From Phoronis australis (taxonomy: Eukaryota > Phoronida > Phoronidae), in the NCBI GenBank assembly GCA_002633005.1, contig NMRA01000058.1, positions 1,170,828 through 1,229,722 on the forward strand: 58,895 nucleotides of DNA, given 5' to 3'. The translations under genes and the position numbers were made by a program. The notes beneath the pieces are model-generated. The model searched no databases. It had not been told where the DNA came from and saw only the letters and a program-made list of their open reading frames with translations. Of the stretch, positions 22,132 to 34,005 are shown piece after piece. Positions within the stretch are counted from its first letter, which is position 1. Each line of letters begins with the position of its first letter.

Positions 22132-22364
22132 AATGGCGTAGTCGGCAAACGGATGATCTACCGATGAAGCACTGCCAACTAGTACCCACGGACCTCGGGA
22201 CAGCGCGCGTGGAAGGTTCCTGGAGTCAAGGACCTGTATGAGAGACGACCTTGTGTTCACCTGTGTTGTGGTGGTAAAGGTACCAAGGGACGTTGATGAC
22301 CTGTATGCGAGACATCCTGGTGTTCACCGTCCTGTCGCGTGCCCGTTCCGTAGGAAAGGGGAAA
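22132..22364 (+). repeat. 233 bp spacer between the SINE direct repeats
   Basis: It contains its own echo: GACCTGTATGAGAGACGACC (22230) is similar to GACCTGTATGCGAGACATCC (22300), each followed by TGTTCACC. With the flanking copies it forms one 385 bp duplicated unit plus a second truncated unit. This fits either a tandem SINE with a long tail or recombination between two insertions. Confidence 0.5.
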
Positions 22365-22516
22365 TGTTGTAGATGTGCTTCCGGTGAATTATATGAGCCT
22401 CTGTTAGCTACTCGCTAACGGGCAATTGCCTATTAGCTGAATGGTTAGCACGCTTGCCGGTTTTATGGGGGTCGCGGGTTCGATCCCCGAGTCGGGTGAT
22501 CTCGGCTATTACTACA
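22365..22516 (+). repeat. tRNA-like SINE unit, copy 2
   Basis: Near-identical to 21980-22131, with one clear difference (AATTG here against AATTT in copy 1). The A-box starts at 22434 and the B-box at about 22478. After CTATTACTACA the two copies diverge, so the repeat has a sharp 3' edge. Such high identity implies a recent duplication. Confidence 0.65.
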
Positions 22517-25060
22517 CCTCGATCTTTTCAGGGCACACCCTCTCGTATGTTAACATGTTCATGTACGTTATGTAAGCTTCCGTGATTACCGTGAAGGTTG
22601 AATTATTGGGTCAGATAAGGATATGTGCTGAAATACTGCTATTTATGACATTGTCGTTGTAATGTATAGTACACTGGCATACTTGTCACTACCCACAGAA
22701 GTTAGGAGCATAAAAATACAGTCAATGTTCCTAAACACTCAAACATTAACCAGTCTAGCAATAGTTTTATAATGACTGACATTGCTTTTGTCGGTGCCAA
22801 TCAGCAGTGCCTCTGTCTCTGACTGCCATCCTACAGTCGTACAGAGTATTCAATTATTTCGGAGGGTGTTTGTTGCTGTGAAATAAGGATTGTACACACT
22901 CTTTTGTATAGTCAGCAAGATAAAACCTCACGCTTTTTTGAGTTGGAACAGTGATTAAAACTGATCCATTTTGGTGAGAGCCTCAATGGAAGAATCAACT
23001 TTTCTGATAACATAATTATGCAAAGTTATTATTTACAGGGAATTGAATTTCATCAAAAAGCTCTCTGGGCTGTATTCTTTTTAAAGCAACAAACCTCAGT
23101 TAAATATGAAACTTTCAGTGGTTTTGGTGCTAAAATGGATCATTTTGTACAGTTCCAACCAAAACGTAAATATTTTTGTGTGGAATTTATTTGGAAATTC
23201 ACCCTTTCGTGGTGACTTGCAATTCCCGAGTCACTGGTCAGAGTGTCACATTTGATCATGTGAAACCTATGCAAGTCTCCTCTCTCCTGGACCCCGACAT
23301 TTTTTCTTTCCACGTTCACATGATGTCAAGTGTTGTAGAGTTTGAGACAATCATCTATAAATATCAGTCTAATTACAAAACAAGATCTCAGAACCATTCT
23401 AAAACATTCTGAAACTACTAAGGTTCGCTGTAATCAAAGCATCCTGGAGTTAGACATTGTAAGCAAGCGAACTTTAAAAACCTGGTTCGTTAAAATGACT
23501 ACTAGTTGCAAAAACATATCACATTTCAAAATTGGGAGCTCAGGGTACTTCAAAGATTTTAAGCTGGGTCACTAAACCCAAATTGACAGTTTCTTGTGCG
23601 TTACTGGGGTTGTATTTTTATCCAGGCAATAGTCACTCACTGACAATCCAAATTTTGAGAACAAGTTTTAACGTCTGCTATTCAGTGAAAAATAGGTTCC
23701 TGTTATACAGTAGAAAACACTGGTTCTCAAGTTGGGGGTGCCCTGTATGTTACATTATGTTTTGCTCAGTGTTTTGAGCAACATGATAGTGTTTCATTCT
23801 TGTAGTTATGATCTACATAATACAGCAGTGATTTTAGTCAACGTTTCGGTCTTTTCGAACAGTTTTTCAAAATTACAAATTTGACTCTTACTGAGGGGGC
23901 CTCCTCGTGGCAAGAGTTGGGCAGTGTGAAATGCTTCAGAACATTCGCACTGGCAAACACCCTCACGTTGACATCATTAATGTGTTCCTAGAAATAGTAT
24001 ACCCATAAGCTACAAAACACACAACATGCCAAGAAATTTATCTAACCATTGGGAACTTTAGTTTGCTGATGTATTGATTAGAAATATGGTTTAGCTTAGC
24101 GATAAACTTGAGTACTAAGTCTGGGTATTAACATAGCCGTGGGCGCACAACAGGACTATCCCCTCGTCATTGCAATCCCTTCCCCTGATAGAAACTCATT
24201 TCAGTTTTGTTCTTGCCTAGCTTCCCTGTCCCTGTCCCCTGTTCATGCAGTGCTTCCAAGTTGCCTCACATTACAGTCATTGGTTGCCAACAATTTCAAG
24301 TTTAGCAACCTCTTGAATAATTCAGACTACACCAGTGTTGCTATGGGAATAGGTTACTAAAGACACGACTGCCATTCAAGTTGCACATTCCTTGCTTTGC
24401 GAAAGCATAAACCATTATGAAATTAACACCTAGGCCCTGGGTTTCAACTTTTTACTCAGAATTATTTTTGTTATTTTCTGAACTAGTTTTGTTTGAACTT
24501 GAGATAAGTTTCTTTTATTCTATGTGCTTATTGATGGCAATTAATGATCCCAGCATTAGAGCTAAGAGTTTGAGAAAGAGGTTTTGCTAGAAATCTTGAG
24601 TTTTTACTCAAATTTTAGCTCGAATCTATTGGTCATTAAGTACTATCTTGATCTCCCAAGAAAGTGGACTAGAAGTGACAAAAACAATTTCGAGTTTGAT
24701 TTGAATTGAAAGTTTCACTCTGGATGTGTATTCCCAAAACATGATCGCATAATCCCTAGGGTTTTAAATCAATCCATACAAGACTGGGCTGGAATCTGTT
24801 TAGTCCAAAAAGCATTTAAATGCTATGTGGAGAATAATAAAACATCTCTACTAAACTGTGTTGAAAAAATAAACCCTTTTGAAGTTCCGTATCCACAAAT
24901 TGTACCATTTTTCTAGCTGCTGTTAACCCAACCTCTTTGTAGAATCGTCACCTAACAATATAAGACTGGTCTGGTACAAACAATGTTGTTTATGGCCAAA
25001 TTAGTAGCAAAAATCACAAGCACTCACACGAAGATTGGCATTGGATTTGGATACTAGTTT
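22517..25060. other. No gene recognised
   Basis: Several small frames (23018-23215, 23176-23412, 23342-23575, 23532-23777, 24139-24360) overlap or follow each other but show no domain or convincing splice chain. A stretch at about 24430-24660 is rich in TTGAGTTT/ACTCAAA words, like the Harbinger MITE interior, but I could not define ends. Confidence 0.35.
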
Positions 25061-28000
25061 GTCGGTGGGCCAGATCTCATAGCGTTCATCCTTGTGAGTA
25101 CTTAGGGGGGGCAACCTAGTTTTTTCTATGTGGCTAGATAATATACCTATAAATCAAATTCCAAAAAGTTCCCACGTCTACACTTGCACATTTTTTTAAA
25201 AAAAGGTGTTTTTGTTGCACAAAATATGATGCACATTCCTGCCACTTGATGGCGCTTTTCTATTGAATTGACCAATCAGAGAGCCAGATTGTATTGTTGT
25301 GCTTAGTTACTTCAATATGGCTGCTCCCATGGAGTGTGATGCCAGTATAAATCAAGGTTTATCAAATAGCACAAAATTGTGATGTCAGAGCCTAAAGAAG
25401 CTTAGGAAAGCTTCCTGACGAAAGCTGATTGGCTGTGGAACTCTGTAGATCAGTAGATCAAAAAGAAGAAGAGGTGTCACAAATGTTTGTGCAGAAAACA
25501 GCTGCATGTCCTGGTAGCCTACACAGTATACTGCTGAGTGCTGTAGACTAGAAGACCAAGTGTCAGACCAAAAAATTGAAAGGACATAGAACGGCATAGC
25601 AACGTTTCAAGGCACCAACAGTAGTACTAAAGCTGAAGTTGCTGAAAGTGATACAGATGTCATCCAAGATTTCCCAAGAAAATCAATTGTACTTCCAAAA
25701 TCTGAAACGCCCAATTAACCTGAATAAGATAGGAACATTCTGAAACATGCATGAGTGCATCATTTGTTAGCAGGAAAAGTACATTATGGGCCACATTTCA
25801 AGAAAGAGAAAGAAGTATAGCTTTCAAAAACAGGTACGTGTTTTGGAAAAATACATATTGGTGTTTTCCATGTGTGTTTCAGTATTATCACCAGTTGTTT
25901 TTTAACTTGTTCAGCCCCTTGGCTGCCTAGGCCTTAGACAATACTGCTGACCAAGTAGAGTCGATGATCATACCATAGGTACTCAATATGCCAGATACTT
26001 TTCGGCAAATTATGTTCCTATAAGTTTATAAATACCGCGTAGAGAGATGCCTCTGAGGAGGTCGTTAATGTTTTCATTTGTTCCCAGTTTAAACAAATAC
26101 TCCTGCAATTCTGTTTTTCGAACACTCCATTCAGTTGCCACATCTACACTGCATGCGCTAAGGAATAATCATATGGCGTTATATACTGTGGTTGTGATTT
26201 TAAAGCACTTTAAGTCAAAAATTTTTGAGAAGGTTAAATGGAGTAGATGGTTGCAAACAACATGCCCAAGTGGCCGTCATCCCCTGCCGTAGGCTCAATT
26301 TCTTGTAAACATTAATTACTTAGGTAGGTGCAATGATAATTAAATTAAAGTGCCTAAGTGGCCATCGTCGCCGTCGAAATTTGAGGACGATGGAAGCCAC
26401 TGTCCATTTCGTCGATTACCTTAAGTGTAAATCGATTGACTATGGTTTGAGCATCTGATTTAAAGAAAAATTAAATTTCAATCACTGCACTGGTATATCA
26501 GCTGATTTATTTTCAGTTGCGTCAACTGATCTAATTATTAGACGATCAATATTATTAGGCTACAGATCAGACGGCATGTAAATTTGTTAGGCTGGTGGTG
26601 GATCAGTGCCTGATAAGTCCGTCTGAAAAAGTTGCATGCCAACTCACTCATAGTTGAATGTTAAGTTAGTGTTAACAGTTCGGGTTTTTTTCAGTTGGAC
26701 TTGTACCGCAAGCAACAGCTCAGTCCAGAGCCCTGAATATGCAAATGAAATTCAAAGATAAAGACCTTGTGTCTTAGAAGCCAAGTACCACAGATCATCA
26801 TGCTATAAAAAATAGAAAGACAACGATTGTGAAGAGTGATGAATTCACAGTTTTCAGAGATGTTTTTCTACAGTTTTGTTTGGAGTTCATTGAATCGAAG
26901 CTTCTAACACAAGGAGATGTCATTTGCCTTTCAAAACTAAAGCAAGACTTTGAAGCTGTTCTTCAGAAAGCTGGTGTGCATGAAGTTATTTGGACAGGCA
27001 ATCTTAAGAAATATTGTTGAAGCTACTCACTGTTGTAGTTTGTGCCTGACTAAGAGATACGAAAGTGAATTGATGCTAGTGTTCAATAATTCACTTGCTG
27101 ACTCTAATTAACACAGCCCATTATAAGATATTTTGAATCAAACGTTCGCCCAAATAGTGCCCGCCTCCAAACAAGGACTTAGTGTTTGACCCTTCATTGC
27201 CTGCGGGCTAATCACCAGTGTGCAGTGCTGTACCCTCTCTTATCGACCATAGTTGGCTCCTTGGCGGTGTAGCTTTGCAGTTAATATGTATGGCAGTGAC
27301 CGCATCTCCATTGACAGTATTAAACGATGAATGCTGCAAGTGCAAAAAGAACATGTGTGCTGGGAAACTGAGTTTGTGCTGCAATGCTGGGTCAAACTGT
27401 ACAGAAATGTGCAGCTGTGACAACTGTAGTAACATCAGCAACACTGACTGCATAACATTGGATAATTCTTTGACAAGTCAACCCTAAATAGACTTCCAAC
27501 CCCGTTATTTCCTTTTTTTGAATTAAAAAGTTAATTTTATTTGTTGATAAAGTCATAGAAAGTACATACTTTGATCGTTGTCATGTATTTGTCTGATACT
27601 GCTTGATAAACGCTGACAGAAAAATCTATTATTTTCATACAGTCTTTGTGCACATTCACAGAGATCATTCAACTATATTGTTTTTGTACTATAACGTATT
27701 TCTGGTGTATTATGCAAACAAGCTGTATTTTACACCATTAGTCAATGTTTTAGTCATTGAGGCACAAATTTTGCCCAGTCTCAAGTGTTTTGTGTTATTT
27801 TTGTTGCCCGACAATGCCAGAATAACTTCCTAGTAACATTCAGACTTAGTTTGCATTTTTGCCACTAGGTGTCTCTTTACGTTTTTTAAATTTCACTGTT
27901 TACAGTTAATTTACAATAGTAAAACATGTAATGTGAGTGTAATATTGTTCAATACAATGGCACTGATGGGACCATATTACTTGTTTTACAAAAAAGTCAC

Positions 28001-28215
28001 CATAACTGTTGTTTTTACAAATACAAGTTTACTAAGCTCTTTGGTGATTATTAGGTAACTTCAAACTCAAATTTCTCAAAAATGTGCAACTTTATATGTG
28101 GGAACTTTTTAGATTTTGAAAACACTCTAATAAATGAATTAAAAAACACCAAAATAAAATTAAAGTACTCACAAAAACCATTTTCTAGAGGCCCTACGAA
28201 ATCTGGCCCACCGAC
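25061..28215. mobile_element. Element with long inverted ends, carrying fragments of an uncharacterised gene
   Basis: The left arm begins GTCGGTGGGCCAGATCTC and the right arm ends GATTTCGTAGGGCC-type sequence then the inverse of GTCGGTGGGCCAGAT at about 28201-28215. Further paired blocks follow in the same order: TTGTGAGTACTT, then AAAAAGTTCCCAC, then TGCACATTTTT, and finally CACTTGATGGCGCTTTT (25246) against CACCTAGTGGCAAAAAT (27855-27875 inverted). So the arms are at least ~200 bp (left) and ~350 bp (right) and interrupted by indels. I could not identify a target-site duplication or the exact tips. The interior holds the fragments at 26829-27487. The superfamily is unknown. Confidence 0.65.
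26829..27487 (+). pseudogene. Fragments of an uncharacterised multi-copy protein: N-terminal block and C-terminal cysteine cluster
   Basis: The frame 26829-27020 (no ATG) contains VFRDVFLQFCLEFIESKLL and SKLKQDFEAVLQKAGV then WTGNLKKYC. It resembles the N-terminal helical block of a family of large uncharacterised invertebrate proteins. The frame 27218-27487 contains WLLGGVALQLICMAVTASPL followed by a cysteine cluster (CCKCKKNMCAG, CCNAGSNCTEMCSCDNCSN). That resembles the CXC-like C-terminus of the same family, whose other copy here is at 53344-55945. Only about 200 bp separate the two, so the whole middle, including the possible nuclease region, is missing. The family link is inference from pattern memory. 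Confidence 0.4.
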
Positions 28216-29715
28216 TAAGTGTCTGATGTCTTCATGTGCGCGCTCGTGATTAGACTCTTGATCTCGTACTGTTCCTTACTGAGATTACATGTGGTATATT
28301 GGCTTCGGTTGAACTGATAGTTTGTTATTGCTTAAGACCTGGTGCAATAACTATGGCTTTGAGCAATAACAAAGTTTGAATTCTTCCAAGTCCACTAAAG
28401 AACAAGTTGAGACAGGGATATATACAAGGCTTGGAATTTTCCTTTTTTGTTTTTATTTCCTCTTATTCGATTTCCAGCTTCTTTTTTGTCATCATTTTTT
28501 GGCTAACTTGATTCATGCAAAAACATTTATTTCAGTTTAATTTTACAACACAAAAATATTTCTATCACACAAGCCTATTTGTGAAATGATAGATCACCTG
28601 GAAAATTTTCCTCTTATAGTCATTCCAATTCCTGTATATAGTGGTAATTTGTTCAGATCAAAATTTATTCTTTTTCACAAAAGACGCATTTATAGCAACT
28701 TTAAGGGATTTAATTCGAAGGAAATCTGGAAGCTAGAAGACACCATCTGATAAGCACATTCTGAAATAACAATTGTGCATGTACTTTCCAAGATGTTCAA
28801 CTCACATTGTTAGGTATAGGTATAGGGTTCATTCCACCATCCTTGGACTTTCAGAGTACCCTCCTAAAACCATTCCAAGGGGGTACTCCCACAGGTTTAT
28901 ACAAGATACGACACTCAACTGTGTGATTTTTCTCAAACAATTTCTTTTCAAAATGGTGCTTGAAAAATCCCTACCAAAGCAAAGTTTTTCCATGAATACA
29001 ACGGGTTTCACTCTGGAAGTTAAAAACACTGCATATGGTACCTTTTTCCTGCAAAGGGTGTTTTAATATGATAACTTTATTTTTAAAACCTTGGACACCA
29101 GACTCATTTTTGACAACAGGAATCTCTGAGCCGACTCCTTCAAGCTTAATGGGTGAAAAAGACAGCTGTCCAAGAATTATTACGAAAGGATTCAGTTGTT
29201 AGCATTAGCTCTTATAAAAAGGTTGTGCACTTGAAACATTAGGCTACAATTTTATTGAAGTCCAAACCTCGGACCACAAACATAATGTTTTTTAGCCTCT
29301 GTCTAAATGGGTGGAGATTCTTCTAGTACCAGATATGCACAAAACTAAAGGTTAGGGCTCATTTGGAACACCTCTTGGGTATTTTCATACCTACAAATTT
29401 ACCCTCGGAACATCTGGAGCACCTCGGCTATTTTCCTATTTACATGTACAAATTTTTCTTACAAACACTTCAGGTATTTTCGTAGCCTCAAGTATCCTCT
29501 CGGAGATGAATGTTATCCAAAATATGGCAAGTCACGTGATTTTCAATCTTGATAATAGGCTAACTGAAGTCCGCACACATGCAGAGAGCGTTCACCTATT
29601 AGGTGAAATTTGAGGTTACGAAAACACCCGAGGTGTTCTGGATGCACTTGGAAGTTAATGTTTTCAGTGCATGCTCGAACTTTATGGCCAATCATTCTCC
29701 ACTAAGTTTGGTAAT
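28216..29715. other. No gene recognised
   Basis: A frame at 28773-29066 has no motif. Near 29360-29640 there are recurrent AACACC / GGTATTTTC / CTCGG words (a loose repeat of about 60 bp), but no unit could be fixed. Confidence 0.35.
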
Positions 29716-29933
29716 CACGCAGCGGGTTAAACTATCCTCCAATGAGAAGTTTGAGGTCCCGAATATATCCAAGGAGATCTGAATGGCTTAGGACCCTCAC
29801 GTTGTGCGGGGTCCCACCTCAAAAANCACGAAGGTTAAATTCACCTCCATTGAGAAGTTTGAGGTCCCGAATATACCCAAGGTGATCTGAATGGCTTAGG
29901 ACCCTCACGTTGTGCGGGGTCCCACCTCAAAAA
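29716..29933. repeat. Two ~108 bp copies separated by a single N
   Basis: GAGGTCCCGAATATATCCAA at 29753 reappears as GAGGTCCCGAATATACCCAA at 29861. Both copies end in GGGGTCCCACCTCAAAAA. The N (29826) lies directly after the end of copy 1. The arrangement is copy-N-copy, which looks like a contig join. Confidence 0.9.
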
Positions 29934-30087
29934 GGGAAATGGGGAAGAAAAAATTCATGTCAACGAGGTGAGAATTTTGGCTACCTGGAGGGTAGAAAAT
30001 TGTGTTTTTCTAGGAGGTGAAGACTGTGTAGTCTGCGAAGTGGTGGAAATTGGGTGCCAGCAGTGTCTACTGTAACACTGTACAAAG

Positions 30088-30250
30088 ACGGATAGGGGGA
30101 AGGGGCGGGGGCGCGGAAAGAGGGCCATGGCCCTGCCTAAAATTCTCCCAGATTCCATTTGGCAGTTTGGGGGTGCAAATGTCTGACAGGCAAAATACTC
30201 TGCCCTTGCCGCTACCCCCTAACTCAAAATCCTGGATCATCCCCTGCTGT
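30088..30250 (+). mobile_element. hAT-like MITE, copy 3
   Basis: The interior matches the other copies (GGGCCATGGCCCTGCC, AAAATTCTCCCAGATTCCAT, AACTCAAAATCCTGGATC). The 5' end is worn. Its 3' end runs straight into an inverted piece of the same family, forming the hairpin at 30234-30275. Confidence 0.65.
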
Positions 30251-30275
30251 AAGATCTTGCAGCAGGGGAGGATCC
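30234..30275. repeat. Hairpin from two MITE ends back to back
   Basis: GGATCATCCCCTGCTG (30234-30249) is complementary to CAGCAGGGGAGGATCC (30260-30275) with one mismatch. The 10 bp loop TAAGATCTTG contains the AGATCT palindrome. The outer parts on both sides are the same MITE end (AATCCTGGATC and GATCCAGGATT), so two copies are joined tail to tail. Confidence 0.85.
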
Positions 30276-32552
30276 AGGATTTCGGGACGTTTTCAATTCA
30301 TAAAAAGCATTCAAACAATGAAACTGAAAAAATGCCAAGTGAAAAGAGTGAAGCCATTGTTAATTCAGGTTTATTTTCCTAGTAAAGAAACGTTAATTAC
30401 ATGATTTTACTACAGTTTGTTGGTAATATCACAATATATAAACAGCATGGAGTGGTCTCTCAAGGGCCCGACCGCAAACTCGACCCAGTCTCAAAATAAC
30501 TTTTACTCTCGCGACACCTAGCAACCTGAGAACGTAATACCGGATGTCAGCATGCGCAGAGCAAACTTCCTGGTTAAAAATTGCCAGCTGACAGCCAATG
30601 AAAACCATGGTTCTAGTGTGCTGTACTTGGGCCTTCACAAGCAATCCGTGACGTCATCTTGTGAGGCCCGGGAACCAGGTTACTTCCGACGTATGAAGCG
30701 TCTATAGGAGCTCCACCATCTCTACTGCAGAGAGCAAGTAGAGATGGTGCTCATACTCTATGCTGTCCGTGAACTTGGAATCCTGCTTACGGTAATCTCA
30801 AGATTGAGCGGAAGTGAGTTTTGCGTGAACTTGGAATTGAATATTCTTTAAGACAGAAAGGTGAAATTTTTGTTAGGTGAAAAGAATTTTTGTATTTATT
30901 GAACTCGCGATCAACCAGTTTCTCCTTTACCGTAACTTGTGTCTCTGAACCAGAGGAATATGTGAATGGTTAAATCGATTNTTGTTGTCAACGTGATTCA
31001 GCTTAATAAAGTGATACTTAATTGTTTATTGTCGCTTCTAATAATATACTATGAGATAAGATTACCATCGTTTGCCAGTTTTTCTTATAAAGAGACAGAA
31101 CACATGTTTATTTCCAGACTAACAGTGCAGGTCTTCGTTCTTAAACAACTCGAGGCTGCTGTTACGCGATCATCTGATATTCAATTTTTTAGTCCCCGTC
31201 GGTGCTCCTTATGCTCTTGATCATTTGGTAGTTGTCTAAACCCCACACACACACCACACTTTTTCATATACGACTCTTCGTATGCTAAAAAGGTGTGTAT
31301 AAGCAGATGTTCCAACAAAAAATTTTTGCTAGTGGTGTGACTCATACCCAGATGTGCACAAATATGGCTTCACGAAACTTATGACCAACGTTCATGCGAC
31401 GAAATCGAGAAGGGTTTTAAATTATCTTAAGAAAAACTCAAGAGACATGTTAAGTGCCAGAAACTTACCGGGATGCATGGAAATTTCACTATTCGGCTAC
31501 AAAAACAAAAAATTGTCTTACACGGAGAGGGGGAAACCCCCCTCCCGACCTCCCCCCCTCTCGGCGCCACGCGCCTTGGATTCGACCTTTGCGGGAATCG
31601 TAAACCCCCCCTTACCGAAAACGTAGATCCGCCACTGAGTTACTGAACTCCCCCCAGAATTATCGACTGCGTCTCAGCGGACATTGTCCGACAACCCGGA
31701 ACGAGTAAGTCCGTCAGCGTCATGAAACAAAACTCTCCAGCAAAGGCATCACTCACCAATGTACATGTACATGTACATGCCTCTCAAAAAATATAGACAG
31801 ATCTTCGGCTTTTCGACAGGCAATATCAGTATCTTGGCTAATACCATGACAAGAAGAACGCCGAACTCGCGTGAAGTGGGGAGATAATTAAGGACGCCGG
31901 GTCTAGCAAATTTAGTCCGGACCAAACCTTTCGTACTGCACTTACGCATGCGCGCACCCAGGTAGGCACCTTTCCCATTGCGACTAACAATTTTGTGGTC
32001 GAGGAATGAGGGAGTTAGTCCACCTAACTAATTTCCGAAAGGCCCTTGAGGCTGGCCACTAGCGTTTCAAACCTCATGCAGGCACTAACTGGGCTACGAT
32101 TCAACCTCTGGCGTTCATGTCTCAAATACTCGAGATTTCATACTCAAAATCGTGCTCACTGGAGTCGTACTCGAAAAAGCGTATCTAATCTCGCATTTGG
32201 AGTATACTCCAAACGTACTCAAATCTGAGAATCGTACTCGAGTTGCTATGGAACTCTTTATGATGTGAAATGCAAAACCACACACAGTTGCGGTGATTCA
32301 GCGCTAACTCTTGGCATAATTTAACCTGTCAACTACATTGTCGTCTGCTATCCCTATAAGAGTGTATAACATGGAAAGGTGAGTCATCTGTAACTGTTAT
32401 TTACAATACAAAATTCTTACCTAAAAATATAGACTTCCTGATACATTTGCCAATTAAGCTTTACTTTTTGTGGTCCTTATCTTCCGAAAATGTCTTAAAA
32501 ATGTGTAAAAGCGGATCACATCAAATTCACGACCGGAGGCGGAGCAGCTACA

Positions 32553-33624
32553 TGTATAATCTCGCTCTCAGTTGCTGATTTACTGGTGGTTAAAAGCGGG
32601 GCATGCTCTCCTAAACTTGACACATTTACTCCTGAAATTGGCAAGGTCACACCAAGTATTGCCATGATGGTCCCATAAAATGTCATGGCCCTAACGAAAA
32701 TATCTCAAAACGGGTACTACTCACGGAAAAAAATTAAAAAGTACCGGGTACGTACGAAATCAAACAAAAATATTTCATCACCATTGCTGGATAAGAATTT
32801 CACAAAAAGTAGGAAATGAACACATGCCATATTTTAGGTTTCTACCCCAGCGCGTGCCCGAGATATACACCATCAAAAATTGGGTGTCATGCCCATTTTT
32901 GTCCGCGCGAGTGTCATCCAAAAACGTTTGATAGATTGAGGAATTTGTGTTACCTGCATGTGATTGTATTTTTTGTTACCTGCATGTACAACTCATTGTA
33001 ATAGGAGAAAACTTTCATTGATTGTTTACTAAGGAGTTGAACAAAGNATCATAACTTTGAAGTGGAATAATTGGGTGAGTAAGACAACAAGCCGGTTTTA
33101 TGCTTAGGCGGACGACTATAGGGCTTCGGAGTGTATAATCTCGCTCTCAGTTGCTGATTTACTGGTGGTTAAAAGCGGGGCATGCTCTCCTAAACTTGAC
33201 ACATTTACTCCTAAAATTGGCAAGGTCACACCAAGTATTGCCATGATGGTCCCATAAAATGTCATGGCCCTAACGAAAGTATCTCAAAACGGGTACTACT
33301 CACGGAAAAAGTTAAAAAGTACCGGGTACGTACGAAATCAAACAAAAATATTTCATCACCATTGCTGGATAAGAATTTCACAAAAAGTAGGAAATGAACA
33401 CATGCCATATTTTAGGTTTCTACCCCAGCGCGTGCCCGAGATATACACCATCGAAAATTGGGTGTCATGCCCATTTTTGTCCTCGCGAGTGTCATCCAAA
33501 AACGTTTGATAGATTGAGGAATTTGTGTCACCTGCATGTGATTGTATTTTTGTTACCTGCATGTACAACTCATTGTAATAGGAGAAAACTTTCATTGATT
33601 GTTTACTAAGGAGTTGAACAAAGG
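32553..33624. repeat. Two ~493 bp copies around a single N
   Basis: Copy 1 (32553-33046) and copy 2 (33132-33624) both run from TATAATCTCGCTCTCAGTTG to ACTAAGGAGTTGAACAAAG with only scattered differences. The N is at 33047, exactly at the end of copy 1. The 84 bp between the N and copy 2 (ATCATAACTTTGAAG...) faintly resembles what follows copy 2. Short reading frames in both copies are shared by virtue of the duplication and are not evidence of a gene. Confidence 0.9.
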
Positions 33625-33726
33625 TTGCCAAGCTTTGTTAGATTAAACTATGACTTTGAATGTTTTCAAAAGAAAAATATATATACACACATCTTTGAAA
33701 AGACTTAAAATTTCTGTTTTCGTATG

Positions 33727-33881
33727 CAGTGGCGGATTTAGAGGTGAGCAATGAGGGCCATGTCCCCTTTTAAAATTCTCCCAGATTCCATTTGGAAGTT
33801 TGGGGCTCAACGTGTGACGGGAAAAATCCTGGCTAATACTCTGCCCTGACCCCCCAACTCAAAATCCTGGATCTGCCCCTG
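33727..33881 (+). mobile_element. hAT-like MITE, copy 4 (best ends)
   Basis: Starts CAGTGGCGGATTTAGAGG and ends CCTGGATCTGCCCCTG, an imperfect inverted pair. The interior matches the other copies. The 8 bp on each side (TTCGTATG and GAATGTGC) do not form a convincing target duplication. It lies inside the Harbinger element, upstream of the Myb-like gene. Confidence 0.75.
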
Positions 33882-34005
33882 GAATGTGCTTTTTAAATAA
33901 TTACCTATACCAAATACGGCAAAGTGAGCTAAATATACGTTCAGTTACATGTATGTATAATTGAAATACTTTACAGTAATCATCAATCCACCAGCGAAGT
34001 ATTAA

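Larger units (their letters stand above)
29934..32091. other. Repeat-derived, no host gene recognised
   Basis: Apart from the MITE at 30088-30250, the hairpin and a MITE end at 31624-31637 (TAGATCCGCCACTG), I see no gene. The frame at 31354-31626 is C-rich MITE-like sequence at its end. TACATG repeats occur at 31758-31780. A single N lies at 30981. Confidence 0.35.

Noticed and set aside
24430-24660. Another Harbinger MITE (ACTCAAA/TTGAGTTT words)
   Set aside because: No terminal GGCCCGG-type ends could be found, so word similarity alone is not enough.
27310-27465. Cysteine-rich reading frame that could be taken for a metallothionein or secreted Cys-rich peptide
   Set aside because: No start codon or signal peptide. 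The cysteine spacing and preceding W-x-L-G-G block look like the CXC-type tail of the uncharacterised family, and it lies inside a TIR-bounded unit.
32816-33609. Two homologous reading frames (MNTCHILGFYPSACPRY...) as a tandem gene pair
   Set aside because: They are identical because the underlying ~493 bp is duplicated around an N. There is no domain, and the frame is short.
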